Positions 1 through 9,790 of a DNA stretch of 64,000 nt are shown here, piece after piece. The DNA is taken from assembly GCF_007565055.1 (NCBI RefSeq), contig NC_044559.1:38179546-38243545 (forward strand), written 5' to 3'. The translations under genes were made by a program, and so were the position numbers. The notes beneath the pieces are model-generated. The model made no database searches, was not told the DNA's origin, and worked only from the letters and a program-made list of their open reading frames with translations. The DNA is from Rhinopithecus roxellana (lineage: Eukaryota > Chordata > Mammalia > Primates > Cercopithecidae). Numbering within the stretch: position 1 is the first letter of the stretch; every line of letters begins with the position of its first letter.

Positions 1-1334
1 AACGTAGCATTAGGAGGCAGGGACTTCATAGTGTCCGGAGATAAGTTCCTAAATAAACTAAGAATTACGCAGTGGGAAATTAAGAAGGAGGGTCTGAGGG
101 GCCGACCTCAGAGGTACAGACAGAGAAATCGAGAGCGAAACACTCAAGGAAGTGGAACAAATCGTCGTAGGCAGGCGTCTGCCTCTCTGGAAACCCGAAA
201 TCCGCCCAAACCTCATCCCAGGCGCTCACGGTACCAGTCGCAGGGCCCCGCACTATAGGGGCTGCCACCCTCTGCCCCCGGAGTCCCCACGCCGAGACTC
301 ATCATTTGCTGGCTCTTTCTTCCTTTTCTTCTTTTGTTTTTTTATCCTTCAAATACAAGACAGAAATACACCTCATTTATCATCATAGATATATATATTT
401 CACTCTCACCACATAAATACAAAACATCCAAATATCCAAAACATTCAGAACAAAGTTAGTAGCCTGGATTCAGTGACACCTACCCGCGTTTGAATCGTTC
501 ATTATTTTCTTCACTATTTGCCTAGAAAAAAAAAAGATGAAAAAGAGGGGGGAGTTTCCGACGTAAATAATTTACAATAAAATTACTATTTTAAAAAATG
601 CTTTTCGCTTGCTTCAGATGGACGAATACATTCTAGACACTGCGGCACCTCGCAGTCTGGGTCTGTGAATTTGGTTAAAATGTGGGTGGCCGTGGCTGTA
701 GGGACGATCGCTGCTGCGCAGGGTAAGGAAAGAGGGTGTCGCGGTTCGTGTTCTGATTTGGGACCACTGAAACCCTAAGACTGGGGAGGCGAGGGGAGTG
801 TCTTTCCTCCTATCAATCACACAAGACGCTGTCTGGACTCTGAGACTACTGCTAGAGGAGGCCCGACCGCCCAGCAGCGTCCCTGCCTCCCCTTCCGCAA
901 AGAACTGCTCAGAAATCCAGCCGTTTCCTGCGTGCAGGAAAGGATTTGTGAATCCGGGAGTTCGGGAGAAGAGGCAATGAGTGCTGACTCGTTTTCCAAG
1001 CCGAGCGATTGTGCCCAAAGCTACGCGCCTGAGAGGCCGTAGGGTGAAGCGCCGGCGCCCAGACTACCGCCGGCAGCCGCTTTGCTCTTTGCTGGAGGAG
1101 GGAGAAGCTGTCGGCCACCGCCCCGAACAGCCTCGGAGAAAAGATTCTGAATTTTCTTTGATTAGCGGCGTTGGCTTTTCCTTTGCTTTTCCCCCGTTAA
1201 ATTCCTGTTTAAGGTTACAATACCCAGAACCTTAATTTTGCATTGCCCTGTGGGGCATTCTCTATCCTGAATTTTCTTACACCTTCCAAACTTCATCATT
1301 ACGAGTATTTAAAAACTGGTTCCACTTCATCTGG
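1..1334. other. Downstream flank of VAX1, no gene recognised
   Basis: Moderately GC-rich sequence, most so at about 700-1130, lying beyond the inferred poly(A) site of VAX1. Short open frames on both strands show no recognisable domain. From memory, human VAX1 has a second isoform with a more distal terminal exon, so this stretch may be intronic for that isoform, but I cannot identify such an exon here. No interspersed repeat is obvious, which is compatible with constraint around the gene. Confidence 0.5.
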
Positions 1335-2038
1335 TTTTACGTAGCAATTGCTTTTATTGCTGATTAGATCAAATGTATTAGTGTCGTTGCCTACCAGGAC
1401 GTTTGTTACTGTTTCCTGGGGTCGGGGGTGGTTGTGATTGGAGTTGCCCTAAAGGGGAGAAAAACCGCAGGATTTGTCCCGCCAAGAAGCTGTGTTGTCT
1501 ATCGACTATCCCGAGAGGTCCGCAAAGCGGGGCCCAGGGGCTCCCACAAGCCCTGGTTTCTCTGGCAAGAGGAAGGAACGTCCTCCTTTTTTGGTCTAAA
1601 GAAACCTGGAAGCCCCTGGGGTCTGCGCGCAGTTTTCCTCTTTCAAATATTCCTAGGAATAGTCGGCAGCCGCAGCAGCCGCGGATCTAGAGCAAACGTC
1701 CTGTGCTTTGGACTTAGAACCAGTCTTTTCCCTCCTGGGCTGGGCACGGGGTGAGGGCATCAGTTTGACTAACTCGCGCATTTTTCCCAATTCTTTGGAT
1801 CGCTCCTGGATTCAGAAGGAAGTTGGGGGTTGGGGAGGAATCTCGGAGGCAAGGTAGAAAAAAAAATAGCCCGAATGAGATGAAATTGGTAGCAGAGCCT
1901 GGGTGGGAAAGGAGAGCTGTCAGAGGCCTGGTGGGAGCCAGGAGCCCAGAGCAGGAGCTCTGGGCACCTAACGCGCGTGAGTCCATAAATATCACCACAA
2001 TAGATAGTATAAATATAAATACAGGGAAACACTTAAAA
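1335..2038 (-). other. VAX1: VAX1 3' UTR
   Basis: This is the sequence between the TGA stop of VAX1 (2041-2039 read on the minus strand) and the first downstream minus-strand AATAAA at 1353-1358. The right boundary is exact. The left boundary is inferred from the usual 10-30 nt spacing between signal and cleavage. The length of about 700 nt fits the human transcript span as I remember it. No repeat element is seen in it. Confidence 0.65.
1353..1358 (-). terminator. VAX1: Candidate VAX1 polyadenylation signal
   Basis: The plus strand reads TTTATT, so the minus strand reads AATAAA. It is the first canonical hexamer downstream of the VAX1 stop codon. A G/T-containing stretch lies 15-40 nt further downstream on the minus strand, as expected for a downstream element. 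Actual use would need 3'-end sequencing. Confidence 0.6.
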
Positions 2039-2611
2039 TCAGTCCAGCGCTTTTTTCTCGGCCCCTTCTTTATTGTTGGTCCGGGAGTAAGGCTCGAAGG
2101 CCGAGGAGCTCAGATATCGGGCGGAGAGTTCTTGCAAATTCCCAGCTAGCGAACCAGCCATTGTTAACGGGGCGGAGGACAGGCGGCTGGCGACGGAGCC
2201 GAGCAGCGAGGGCACCGGCAGGCTGAAGAGGCTGTGGCCCGCGGCCGGGGCGCCCGCGTGCAGTCCCCCCGGCCCGGCGGGCCCGGGGCCTGGAGCACCG
2301 CCCACAGCCGGCGGGTGCGGGGACGCGGCGCCCGCTGGGCCCGGGGCGGCGGAGGCTGCGGCGGCCGAGCCGGCAGCGGCGCCCGTGCCCAGGGCCGGCA
2401 GGCTGGGCCCGCGCAGCGCTGAGCCGAGAGCGCCCGTGGCGCAAGGCGGCAGCAGCGCAGGCAGGCCGGGCGGCGACAACAGGCGGCCCTGCTCCAGCAG
2501 CCGTAGCACGCTGCACGTGGCCGCGGTCTCCGACACCACCGAGCGTAGCTCCGAGTCCTTGCCCTGGTCCTTCTTCTGCTTGGTGCGCCGGTTCTGGAAC
2601 CAGACCTTCAC
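2039..2611 (-). CDS. VAX1: VAX1 coding exon 3 (end of homeodomain and C-terminus)
   Basis: This exon encodes residues 144-333. It starts with VKVWFQNRR, the rest of the DNA-recognition helix, then a basic [11 protein letters not shown] segment that probably serves nuclear import. Next is the VAX-conserved stretch around [20 protein letters not shown], followed by a low-complexity Ala/Gly/Pro region and the conserved tail [15 protein letters not shown]. The acceptor is the AG at 2613-2612, preceded by a C/T-rich tract. Base composition is very GC-rich. The reading frame stays open upstream into intron 2, but the splice site and family alignment fix the start at 2611. Confidence 0.96.
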   Translation of the reverse strand: MKVWFQNRRTKQKKDQGKDSELRSVVSETAATCSVLRLLEQGRLLSPPGLPALLPPCATGALGSALRGPSLPALGTGAAAGSAAAASAAPGPAGAASPHPPAVGGAPGPGPAGPGGLHAGAPAAGHSLFSLPVPSLLGSVASRLSSAPLTMAGSLAGNLQELSARYLSSSAFEPYSRTNNKEGAEKKALD

Positions 2612-5600
2612 CTGCGCGCCGGGGTGCGGGGAGAGTGGGAGAGAGGGGCAGGGAAGACCAGCGTCAAAGGAAGCGAGCTCCCGGGGCGCGCGGCTCCGGG
2701 GATCTCCCCAAGCCCCAGCCCTACCCGCAGCCCCACCCAGCAGCGGGAGAGGTCCGGGCTGGGGCGCTGCTGGGGGAGCTGGCGCCGCCACGAGGGGGAC
2801 ACAGCTGCTCCACTGGGCTGCGCTTCCGGGTCAGGGAAGCAGGCCCAGGCAGGCGCTGCTTACACAGAACAAAGTAATAAAATGCCCACGGCAGGAACTC
2901 GAAGGAAGACCGGAAAGGGTTTCACTGGCTCCCGCAGCTACCCCGCAGCGGTATTTGGGGCTCACAGATGTGTGAATCAGTGCGGGCCCCAAAGCCGGAA
3001 TTTCCGGTGGAGGGTGTGAGGCCCTAGGGTGAAGTGAAGGAAGAGGGAAGAAGGAAGAGGGAAGTGGGAAGAGATGGGGGGAGCGAGTATTGCCCAGGCT
3101 TTCTGGACTCAGGCCCCTGGCCCAGTGGGCTCAGATTCAGTCCTAGAAGCACTACTCCTGGTGAAGGCTACAAAGGACCATTTCCTGCTTCAGACGTGAC
3201 CATCAGCTAGCAAGCAGGGAAAGTGGCTGCAAGAGAATAATATGTGCGGGAGACTTTATGCAGACGGAGCTTTCTGCACCTCCTCTCACCAGACAGCTGC
3301 ATTGAAGGGTCTGAGTGATACTCTTAGTTTCTCTCTCCACTACTCTGAGTCATGAACTTGGAATCATGGGAGAAAGTAAGGAGGCTAAGGTGGACTGAAC
3401 ACTCCCCACTAACCTCCTCTGTCATTCTTCTGCCCCTCTGCAGGCCTAGCAGTGGCCCAGAAGAGTTTTGCAGCAATAGGGAAAGACTATCCTGTCTAGA
3501 TTTTATAAACTAAGAGGGGTAGTAGCAGAGGGAATAGAAAAAGCTACCACACCAACTGAAACTCAAAAAGAACACCCCTATCTGTTCTGTCAGTCCTCAG
3601 TTTTCAGCCCAGATTCCAGACCTAAAATGCTCTCCACCTGCTTCAGGGTTGGGCATGGGGAAAAGGGTCGGTCTTCAGAAAGAAGGCTGCCTTAGCTAAG
3701 CTAAGCTGGTGACATGCCACTTGGCAAGTTCTTGGGTCCTCTCCTGGGCCCAGAGCCCACATGGCCAGCTCCAGGGGCATCACATGTATTTAATGTAAAG
3801 GGAAAGATCTAAAGCACAATCGGCAGTACTGGCTTCTAGGTCCTAGATCTGCTTCCCATCACATACCTCATACATCACTGGTACAGATGACAGGGTCTCC
3901 CAGGTGCTCAGGGCTGGGGCCAGCTCAGGATGGGGAAAGCCTTCCTTTAAGGGTCAGGGCAGCCTGATCTGCACAGGCAGATCTCCAGGAGGGCGTACAC
4001 CTTTCTAATTCCTAGGAATCACCCATGGTGCTGGAGCAGGGGGTGTTAGACCTAGCCTTACTCCTGCAGAATGGGCCTGGATGCTGTGTACAACTGGGAG
4101 GGCCCACAAGGGGTGGGGCCTAGAAATCTAGCCAAAATGGGGTACCCCAAACAAGGGCAAAAGACAGTACTTTGTAGAGCAGAAGCAAGAAGGAAATGCT
4201 CAAAACTGGGGGCCAATAAAAATTCCAGAAGGACAGGACTTGGGGCCTCTTGGGCCTAGACCAAGGTGGATAAAACATGGGCCCTGGAAGATTTGGGGAT
4301 GGCAGGAAGGGTGGGGGGAAGGGATGTATTATTTAGGGGAAGGAATCCTTAGGCCTTTCTTACCCATCCTGCCCATCTCCTCCACCTCCCAAGGGTAGCT
4401 CTGTTCAGAGCAGGTTAGGAGGTGCAGAGCAGGCTAGGTAGGGGTCGTGGGGAGGAAGGCTGGTGCAGAACTGTGTGCGGCCTGGCCACTGGGTACCTGG
4501 GTCTCGGAGAGGTTAAGCTGCCGGGCGAGCTCGGTCCTCTCGCGGCCCACCACGTACTGGCAGCGCTGGAACTCCATCTCCAGCCGATAGAGCTGCTCCG
4601 CGGTGAAGGACGTGCGCGTCCTCTTAGGCCGGTCCAGGTCCAGGCCCTTGGGCAGGATGATCTCTCGGATGGACCCCTTGGCATCTAGGGAAGGGGAGAT
4701 GTCAGCCGGCAGAACCCTCCGATCTCCCTCCACCTCCTTGGCCCCAGCTGGCTTTGGGGACACAGTCCCCAGAAGCGTGCAGTTTGGGGATGGGGATGGG
4801 GGGCGGGGGACGGAGCACGACCACAACCAGGTAGCAAAGACACTGTGTGGAAGGCAGGGGCCTAACTCCATACCGCTGACCGAAGGAGGGACCACACTTT
4901 GTCTTTTTGTAGAGTCCTCCAGACAGGGGAGAGAAAAAATCCAATCAATTCCAAATAGGCGGACGTTTCTTCCGGCCTGGGGTGGGCCTCGGCTGCGCAG
5001 TCCGGGTCCCCTGTAGCCTGAGGGTACCCTTGCCGCCCCGCCTGGGTCCTGCGGGCCCCAGCTCTGGGATTGCTGACCAGACCGTGCTCCAGTCGTCCCC
5101 ACCCCCACCTTCGAGTCTCCTTCCCTCCGGAGTCCGCGCAGCGGAAGGAGGAGGGACTGAGTCGGGGCCGGCCGGGCCCGGCGATCTGCTGGCTGGGGCG
5201 GCGCCAGGCCGGGGCCCGGCCTCGCAGCCTCTGCCGCCAGGGCTAAGCGCCCGCCGCGCATCCGAGAGCGGCAGAGCAGAGCACCAAAGCGGCAACCGCG
5301 GCTCCGTAACCCAGCCCAGCTGCCTCTCCCGGCGGCAGCGGTCAGGCACCGATCGCGGCGCTGGGGCCCTCGGCTCAGTGCACTAACTGGCAGGGCCGTA
5401 GCCCGCGATCGGCAGCTGTTCTCCGGGGCTCGCGCTCCCCCTTGGGTGCGCTCAGCCCTCCAGAGCGCTGGAGTCCCCTGGCCGGCTCCCGGCAGGTCAT
5501 CCGGCCCTTGAAGCGCGCACACCTCCTCCCGGAGTTTTCTGCTCCTTTCCCGGGTCGGAGGCCGCAGTCCGATGCCCGACCGCACCCGCGCAGCCCCTTG

Positions 5601-6080
5601 TCTCCCCCCGCAGCCCGGTCATTGGGGCCCCTCAGGGCGTGGAGGGCCGAGGCCCCTGGAGAGCGCACCGGAGAGTCCCAGGCGCTTGTCCCCAGCCAGA
5701 CCCGGAGCGGGGAGGGCCAACAACTTTCTCCAAGTCCCAGCCGGCACTCCTCCCCACCGGCCAGTGTCGGCTGCACCGCGCAGCTCCGGCCCCGGAGTCA
5801 ACCCCAAAGAATGCGCCCGGCAGCCCTGCCCATCCCTACCTCGGACCAGGATCCGGCGGCAGTAATCCGGGTCGGCTGCGGAATTGGATTTACTTTTGTT
5901 ACAATCCTCAGCAGCTCCCGACGCTGAGAAGGCGCCCTGCGGCTCCTTGAGGAAGGCGGCTGGGAGGTTCCCCTCTGCGCCCTTGCTCTCCCGACTCTCC
6001 TTGTGCGCGTTCTTCGAGACCCGGGCAGCCTCGGCGTCCGAGTGGCATCGAACGTCCATTTTGTCTGGTTTCCCGAACAT
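2039..6080 (-). CDS. VAX1: VAX1 homeobox transcription factor (three coding exons, complete)
   Basis: VAX1 is a nuclear EMX/NK-related homeodomain activator/repressor of ventral forebrain, optic stalk, optic chiasm and craniofacial development. The spliced CDS is 6080-5840, 4684-4497 and 2611-2039: 241+188+573 nt, giving 333 residues and TGA. The human protein is 334 residues as I recall. It begins [10 protein letters not shown] and ends EGAEKKALD, as in the family. The homeodomain is residues 100-159 with the WFQNRR recognition helix; homeodomain Gln50 is residue 149 and Asn51 is residue 150. Arg152, the site of a published human microphthalmia/cleft variant, is intact. The C-terminal half is rich in Ala, Pro and Gly. 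Both introns have GT-AG ends; intron 2 splits the homeodomain between positions 44 and 45. There are no frameshifts or premature stops. The gene lies in a CpG island, typical of developmental control genes. Confidence 0.97.
2612..4496 (-). other. VAX1: VAX1 intron 2
   Basis: A 1,885-bp intron whose minus strand begins GTACCC and ends GCGCAG. It separates homeodomain residues 44 and 45, a position used by many NK/EMX-type homeobox genes. No Alu or other young repeat is recognised, in contrast to the intergenic DNA further right. Open frames seen in it are not supported by any family resemblance. Confidence 0.93.
4497..4684 (-). CDS. VAX1: VAX1 coding exon 2 (most of the homeodomain)
   Basis: This 188-nt exon encodes residues 81-143. 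The codon for Asp81 is split between exons 1 and 2. Residues 84-99 carry the VAX-conserved linker [16 protein letters not shown]. The homeodomain then starts at Pro100 and runs through helices 1 and 2 to SETQ. The minus-strand acceptor is CCCTAG preceded by a pyrimidine tract, and the donor is CAG followed by GTACCC. The exon is in phase with both neighbours. Confidence 0.97.
4685..5839 (-). other. VAX1: VAX1 intron 1
   Basis: A 1,155-bp intron with minus-strand ends GTAGGG and CCCTAG. Its first half (higher coordinates) is part of the CpG island, which explains several long open frames in all directions that carry no domain. It may hold regulatory sites, but none could be assigned with confidence. 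Confidence 0.93.
5840..6080 (-). CDS. VAX1: VAX1 coding exon 1 (N-terminal region)
   Basis: This exon encodes residues 1-80 plus the first base of codon 81. The start ATG is at 6080-6078 (CAT on the plus strand) and gives the family N-terminus [10 protein letters not shown]. The N-terminal region is polar and charged and ends in the conserved [11 protein letters not shown]. The donor is CGAG followed by GTAGGG. The ATG context is weak (C at -3, T at +4), whereas the in-frame ATG at codon 8 (6059-6057) has A at -3 and G at +4. The frame remains open upstream, but only through a pyrimidine-rich, Phe/Leu-encoding leader with no ATG that I found. Confidence 0.96.
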
Positions 6081-6350
6081 AGGCAAGAACAACAACAACA
6101 GAAAGGAAAAAAAAAAAAGCCAAAAAAAAGGGGGGAGAGAAGGAAAAAAAAAAAGGAAAAAAGGGACAAAACCCCCGACAACGCAGCCTGTACGCCCGGC
6201 CCGGCGACAGGCAAGGGGCAAGAATGAATGTCCCCGCGGGGAGGCTTCGGCGGCCGCGCGCGGGTCAGCGGCGACGGGAGAGTGGCGCGCTCGCCAAGAG
6301 GCGGCCAGTCTGGTTCAGGATCCCGGTGGAGCTGCGGCGAGGCCGCCTCG
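6081..6350 (-). other. VAX1: Approximate VAX1 5' UTR
   Basis: This leader region lies upstream of the VAX1 ATG. Its minus strand contains long T and C/T tracts (complement of the A-rich block at 6109-6172) and then GC-rich sequence. The upstream end is an estimate from the remembered human transcript span; the sequence itself does not mark the start site. There is no obvious TATA box, as usual for a CpG-island promoter. Confidence 0.45.
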
Positions 6351-6494
6351 TCAGCACCCGCGTCCTCTGAGCACGTCCAGTGTACCCAGCCTGGCGATCA
6401 GGTAGCGAACAGCGCAACTCCGAAATGCTGCGGCTCCCGCCTGTTTCTGAGACGGCGAGTTGTAGTTGTCCGACACCCGGGGGGACGCACACTC

Positions 6495-6525
6495 GCTGTT
6501 GCAATTGATTACGGGTAATTTCGCA
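6495..6525. promoter_or_regulatory. Cluster of homeodomain-type TAAT motifs near the VAX1 promoter
   Basis: At the upstream edge of the CpG island the plus strand carries CAATTGATTACGGGTAATT, that is two or three overlapping ATTA/TAAT cores within about 20 bp. Such cores bind many homeodomain proteins, possibly including VAX1 itself. This is motif-level evidence only. Confidence 0.3.
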
Positions 6526-6529
6526 GCCC

Positions 6530-7059
6530 CCACGTTTCGGTTACCTCATGAATACACTAAATTGTTTGGATAATATATCAGATCGTAATGGATGGTTTCT
6601 GTCCTTGTCCCCAATCAAGTAGGGGTTTAGCCAGTGAATAAACGGAAATGATTGGTCTTGCTTTCAGGAAACACACAATCAAAGACCCACACTTCCAGAA
6701 AAACTTTTGACAAGATTCATCCTGAATTGTTAGTACCATTAGCAGGCATTATTAACTTTCTTTTTGCCTTTGACCCTCCTGCTCACATACTGGCTAGAGG
6801 GGTTTTCTCCACACTTGCCAGATAGAGCTGAATGAGGGTTGGGCGGCGGGGGCGGGTGGGGGGAGAAAAAAAAAAAACTCTACACACCCAGCAGCAGAAG
6901 AAAGCAGTTGCCTGGAAGTGGGGGATGGGGGACAAAGGTGGGGGGAGAAAGTTTTCCCAAAAAGTATCTCCCCTGCACTCTAAAAAAGCCAAGCTTTCCC
7001 CCTAAACAACTCCTTTTTAACACACCTCGACGCAGACAGCCATCTTAAACTGCCACCTC
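6530..7059. other. VAX1 upstream flank, AT-rich, no gene recognised
   Basis: Sequence between the CpG island edge and a candidate conserved block. It contains CCAAT-type motifs (for example the minus strand near 6650) and a G-rich/A-rich stretch at 6838-6880. No interspersed repeat or coding signal is evident. Confidence 0.4.
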
Positions 7060-7560
7060 TCTTCATTTAGTTCCAGTTGGATTTTTTCATGCCTGCACCT
7101 CCAGCAGCCCTGAGGCAGCCCATTCAAAGGGCAGCTTTGTACTCAAGAGTCCAGCAGGAGAGAGAGGGGGAGAGGGAGAGACGGCCGAGAAATCTCAACT
7201 GTGAGATCTGCTTCAAAAAAAAAACAAAGTTTTCCCCTAGCTATTTCATTGTCTCTGCTACAATATCTTTGAGAAAAGCAACAGCCAGTAATCCAATAAG
7301 AGCATTGATTAGGCTACAATGATTCAATTCAAGCGCATGGCCTTGTGCAAGGAGCATGCTCCAGCCCTTCTCGTCACCTTGCCGGGGCAGAAGCCCTCTC
7401 CATGCCGCTCTCCCCATTCATTCCTTTATGGGAAATGCGGAGCAAAAGGAGTGAAAGATGGCAATTATCTAATTGGACTATTAACAAACAGTCCTCTGAG
7501 TGCGGCGGTCTGGCGTGGCTCCTGGGCGGGGGAAGGGCCGTGTTCCCTGCCCTCATTCAC
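7060..7560. promoter_or_regulatory. Candidate conserved non-coding element upstream of VAX1
   Basis: This 500-bp block is free of recognisable repeats, of mixed composition, and holds several homeodomain-type cores: TAATCCAATAAG near 7289, TTGATTAGG near 7305 and TATCTAATTGGACTATTAAC near 7465. It lies about 1 kb upstream of the presumed start. Conservation is inferred from its appearance; I could not align other species. Confidence 0.35.
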
Positions 7561-9100
7561 AAAGAGTGCAGGGGCCGGGGAGGAAAGGGGTTTTTTAAAG
7601 GGGGTGGGTGGGAGGAGAGGAGAGGTGGGAGGTTTGGCTGAGAATTTTTCCACACAATTCCAAGAATGGGGCGGAGGCGGGGGGAGGGGAGGGGGATGGG
7701 GGCGGGGGTCGCGACGAGCGGGTGGGAGGCAGGCCGGGAGGGGGAGGGGTGCGAGTGTGTGTGGCGGGCCCCTAGGGGCTCCAGCCCGCAGCGACGCACG
7801 CACCGCCCGCACCGCTGCCACCTCTCCGGCCTCCGCCGCCACCCTGGGAGACCCCTCTACCGTCCTGAGCCGAGAGGGGGCCCCTGAGCGGGGTCTTTCG
7901 CGCTCTCCACCCAGCCACCCCTCCCGCCACTTAGGGGCACCCAGGGTTGGCCCAGCTCCGGAGGGCATCTCTGGCCCTGCAGGCCGACCTCGTGCTTCCA
8001 CTGTAGTTGATTGGGCTGAGCGGTGGAACTGTCCCGAGCTACTCTCCGTAGGGCGGCGGCTTTCCAGGGTCCCCAGTGGGCTGATAGCCCCTCAGCCTGG
8101 CTTCGCTCCGCAAGCTGCCCTCGAAGCCCGTCGCCGACTGGGCGCCCGGGGAAAGTGCCTTTGATTGGCCGCTCTGCTCCGGCGGGTCGGTGGGGCGGGT
8201 GGGAGCAGAGAGGGGTAAGAGGGGTAAGGGTCTTTGCGGCCACCCTGTTCTGAAGATGTAGAGTGGGATTGTGTTAAAATCCGGTGAACTCTCCGGTTGC
8301 CTCCCGCAACGCTCAAAAGCTCAGACTGGCCTCGAGGCACTGAGGGCTTTGCGCCCCTGCGGCTAAGCCGTCGGGGGGCGCAGCCGCCGGGTCTTGACTC
8401 CCACTACCGCGTCGCGGGTGCGGGTCCCTGAGATTCGGGTCCCTCCTGATGGGGCCTTCGTTTCCCTGCAGAGCTCGGCCCAAGGGAGCTCCTGGGCCCC
8501 CTTGGGCAGGGAGGGGTGCGCCCGAATCCCCCGGTACACCGGCCCCTCCTTGCCCCCTACTCTGGCGGGGTTGGAGGGGTCGGACCTTCGGACTACGCCG
8601 GATTGGGTGCGCAGGAGGATTCTAGGCCTTCCTCAGCCCTTTAGGAGCCCTGCGGGCGGCGGAAGTGCCAAACCGCGGCCTTGGCCCAAATGGGACCACC
8701 TCCGGATGGCTCTGGGTCCCCGGCCCGCCGCACCTCTCTCTACGGCCTCCTCTTGTCGGTGAAGGCCGCAGCGGCCTGGGAAACCCACGGGGACACCTGC
8801 GGCGCCCGGTCAAAGCCCTGGAAGAAAGTTTTTTAAAAAATAAAAATGGCCCAACCCATTACATTTTCTTTCAGGTAGCTGGGGGAGCTGCGGGGCGGGG
8901 CGGGGGCAGTCCGGAAGCAAACAGTTGCCCTTAGAAATGACACTCCCTGTGGGCAATGGCGGCCCTGGGAGGTCCGCAGCCGCATTCACTGCCGTAGGGA
9001 ACGCCCAAACTGTGGCCAAATCCCAAATGCAAATTTTAAGTTTGGCCTCGGAAATTTCTGCCCTCTCTCATCTTGTAGCATATTTTGTTGTAAGTGGGAA
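7561..9100. other. GC-rich upstream flank with CpG-rich stretches, no gene recognised
   Basis: High GC with many CG dinucleotides, especially 7660-7900, 8090-8200 and 8340-8820. Open frames on both strands are long because stop codons are rare in such DNA, and none shows a recognisable domain. It may contain an alternative or divergent promoter of VAX1, but no transcript can be defined. Confidence 0.4.
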
Positions 9101-9105
9101 CTATC

Positions 9106-9400
9106 TGTTTGTTTGTTGTTTGAGACGGAGTCTCACTCTGTCTCCAGGCTGGAGTGCAATGGCGCAGTCGACGCTCACTGGCACCTCCGCCTCCCGGGTT
9201 CAAGAGATTCTCCTGCCTCAGCCTCCCTAGTAGCTGGGACTACAGGGGTGCGCCACCACGCCCAGCTAATTTTTGTATTTTTAGTGGAGACAGGGTTTCA
9301 CCATGTTGGCCAGGATGGTCTCGATGTCTTGACTTCGTGATCTGCCCACCTTGGCCTCCCAAAGTGCTGGGATTACAGGCGTGAGCCACAAAGCCCAGCC
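9106..9400 (-). mobile_element. Alu (AluS-like), minus strand
   Basis: The plus strand reads the Alu complement from GAGACGGAGTCTCACTCTG through GGGATTACAGG and GTGAGCCACA, with a TGTTTGTT-type tail at the left. Near full length, non-autonomous SINE, derived from 7SL RNA and mobilised by L1. Confidence 0.93.
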
Positions 9401-9424
9401 TGTTTGTTTATTAAACTTATTTAG

Positions 9425-9575
9425 TTTTGAGAAAGGCTCTTGCTCTGTCGCCCAGGCTCGAGTGCAGTGGCACCATCACGGCTCTCTGTAGCCTCAAATT
9501 CCCAGGCTCAAGCGATCCTCCCACCTCAGCCTCCTGAGTAGCTGGGAGTACAGAGGTGAGCCACCGTGTCCAGGG
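9425..9575 (-). mobile_element. Left-monomer Alu (FLAM/AluJ-like), minus strand
   Basis: A single diverged Alu left arm (GCTCTGTCGCCCAGGCT through GAGTAGCTGGGAGTACAG, GTGAGCCACC) about 150 bp long, lying directly behind the previous Alu. Its divergence suggests an old monomeric or truncated copy. Confidence 0.8.
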
Positions 9576-9639
9576 GAATTATTTAGGAAGCAGTCACTTA
9601 CCAGATGCATAAACTCACTTAATCTGAACTCCTCCTTCA

Positions 9640-9790
9640 GAGATGTAGTAATATTCCGGCTTTATAGGTGAAAGAATGGAGACTCAGAGAGAGGTTCAGT
9701 AACTTGCCCAAGTCACACAGACTGGTATGTGCAGAATTTGAATCGACTGATGCCTAACTTCAAAGCTATTCATGCTCTTCTTTGCCACAC
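9640..9790 (+). repeat. MIR SINE remnant
   Basis: It carries the MIR-type string of GAGACTCAGAGAGAGGTTCAGTAACTTGCCCAAG followed by TCACACAG and a GAATTTGAA segment. Ancient tRNA-derived SINE, diverged. The rest of 9,791-10,300 shows no recognisable element. Confidence 0.65.

Larger units (their letters stand above)
4950..6530 (-). promoter_or_regulatory. VAX1: CpG island covering VAX1 promoter, exon 1 and part of intron 1
   Basis: The block is dense in CG dinucleotides and GC-rich throughout, dropping sharply to AT-rich sequence at about 6540. It spans the start codon and presumed transcription start. CpG islands of this kind over homeobox genes are commonly Polycomb targets; that is general knowledge and not visible here. 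A second dense CpG block covers exon 3 (about 2100-2850). Confidence 0.75.

Noticed and set aside
1..300. First exon or promoter of SHTN1, or the terminal exon of a second VAX1 isoform
   Set aside because: Both are expected near or beyond the left edge from the remembered human map, but no sequence here could be tied to either.
2612..2791. Alternative start of exon 3 inside intron 2, giving a 250-residue protein
   Set aside because: It would replace the first 44 homeodomain residues with unrelated Ala/Pro-rich sequence. The AG acceptor and pyrimidine tract before 2611 explain the exon start.
4434..5585. Long minus-strand open frame running from VAX1 exon 2 back through intron 1
   Set aside because: The frame stays open only because the CpG-rich intron has few stop codons. 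The splice acceptor at 4685-4686, the exon 1 donor and the VAX family sequence show that only 4497-4684 is coding.
6081..6221. N-terminal extension of VAX1 rich in Phe and Leu
   Set aside because: The frame is open upstream of the ATG, but the first codon of that stretch (6221-6219) is TTG, not ATG. The Phe/Leu run is simply a transcribed pyrimidine tract in the leader.
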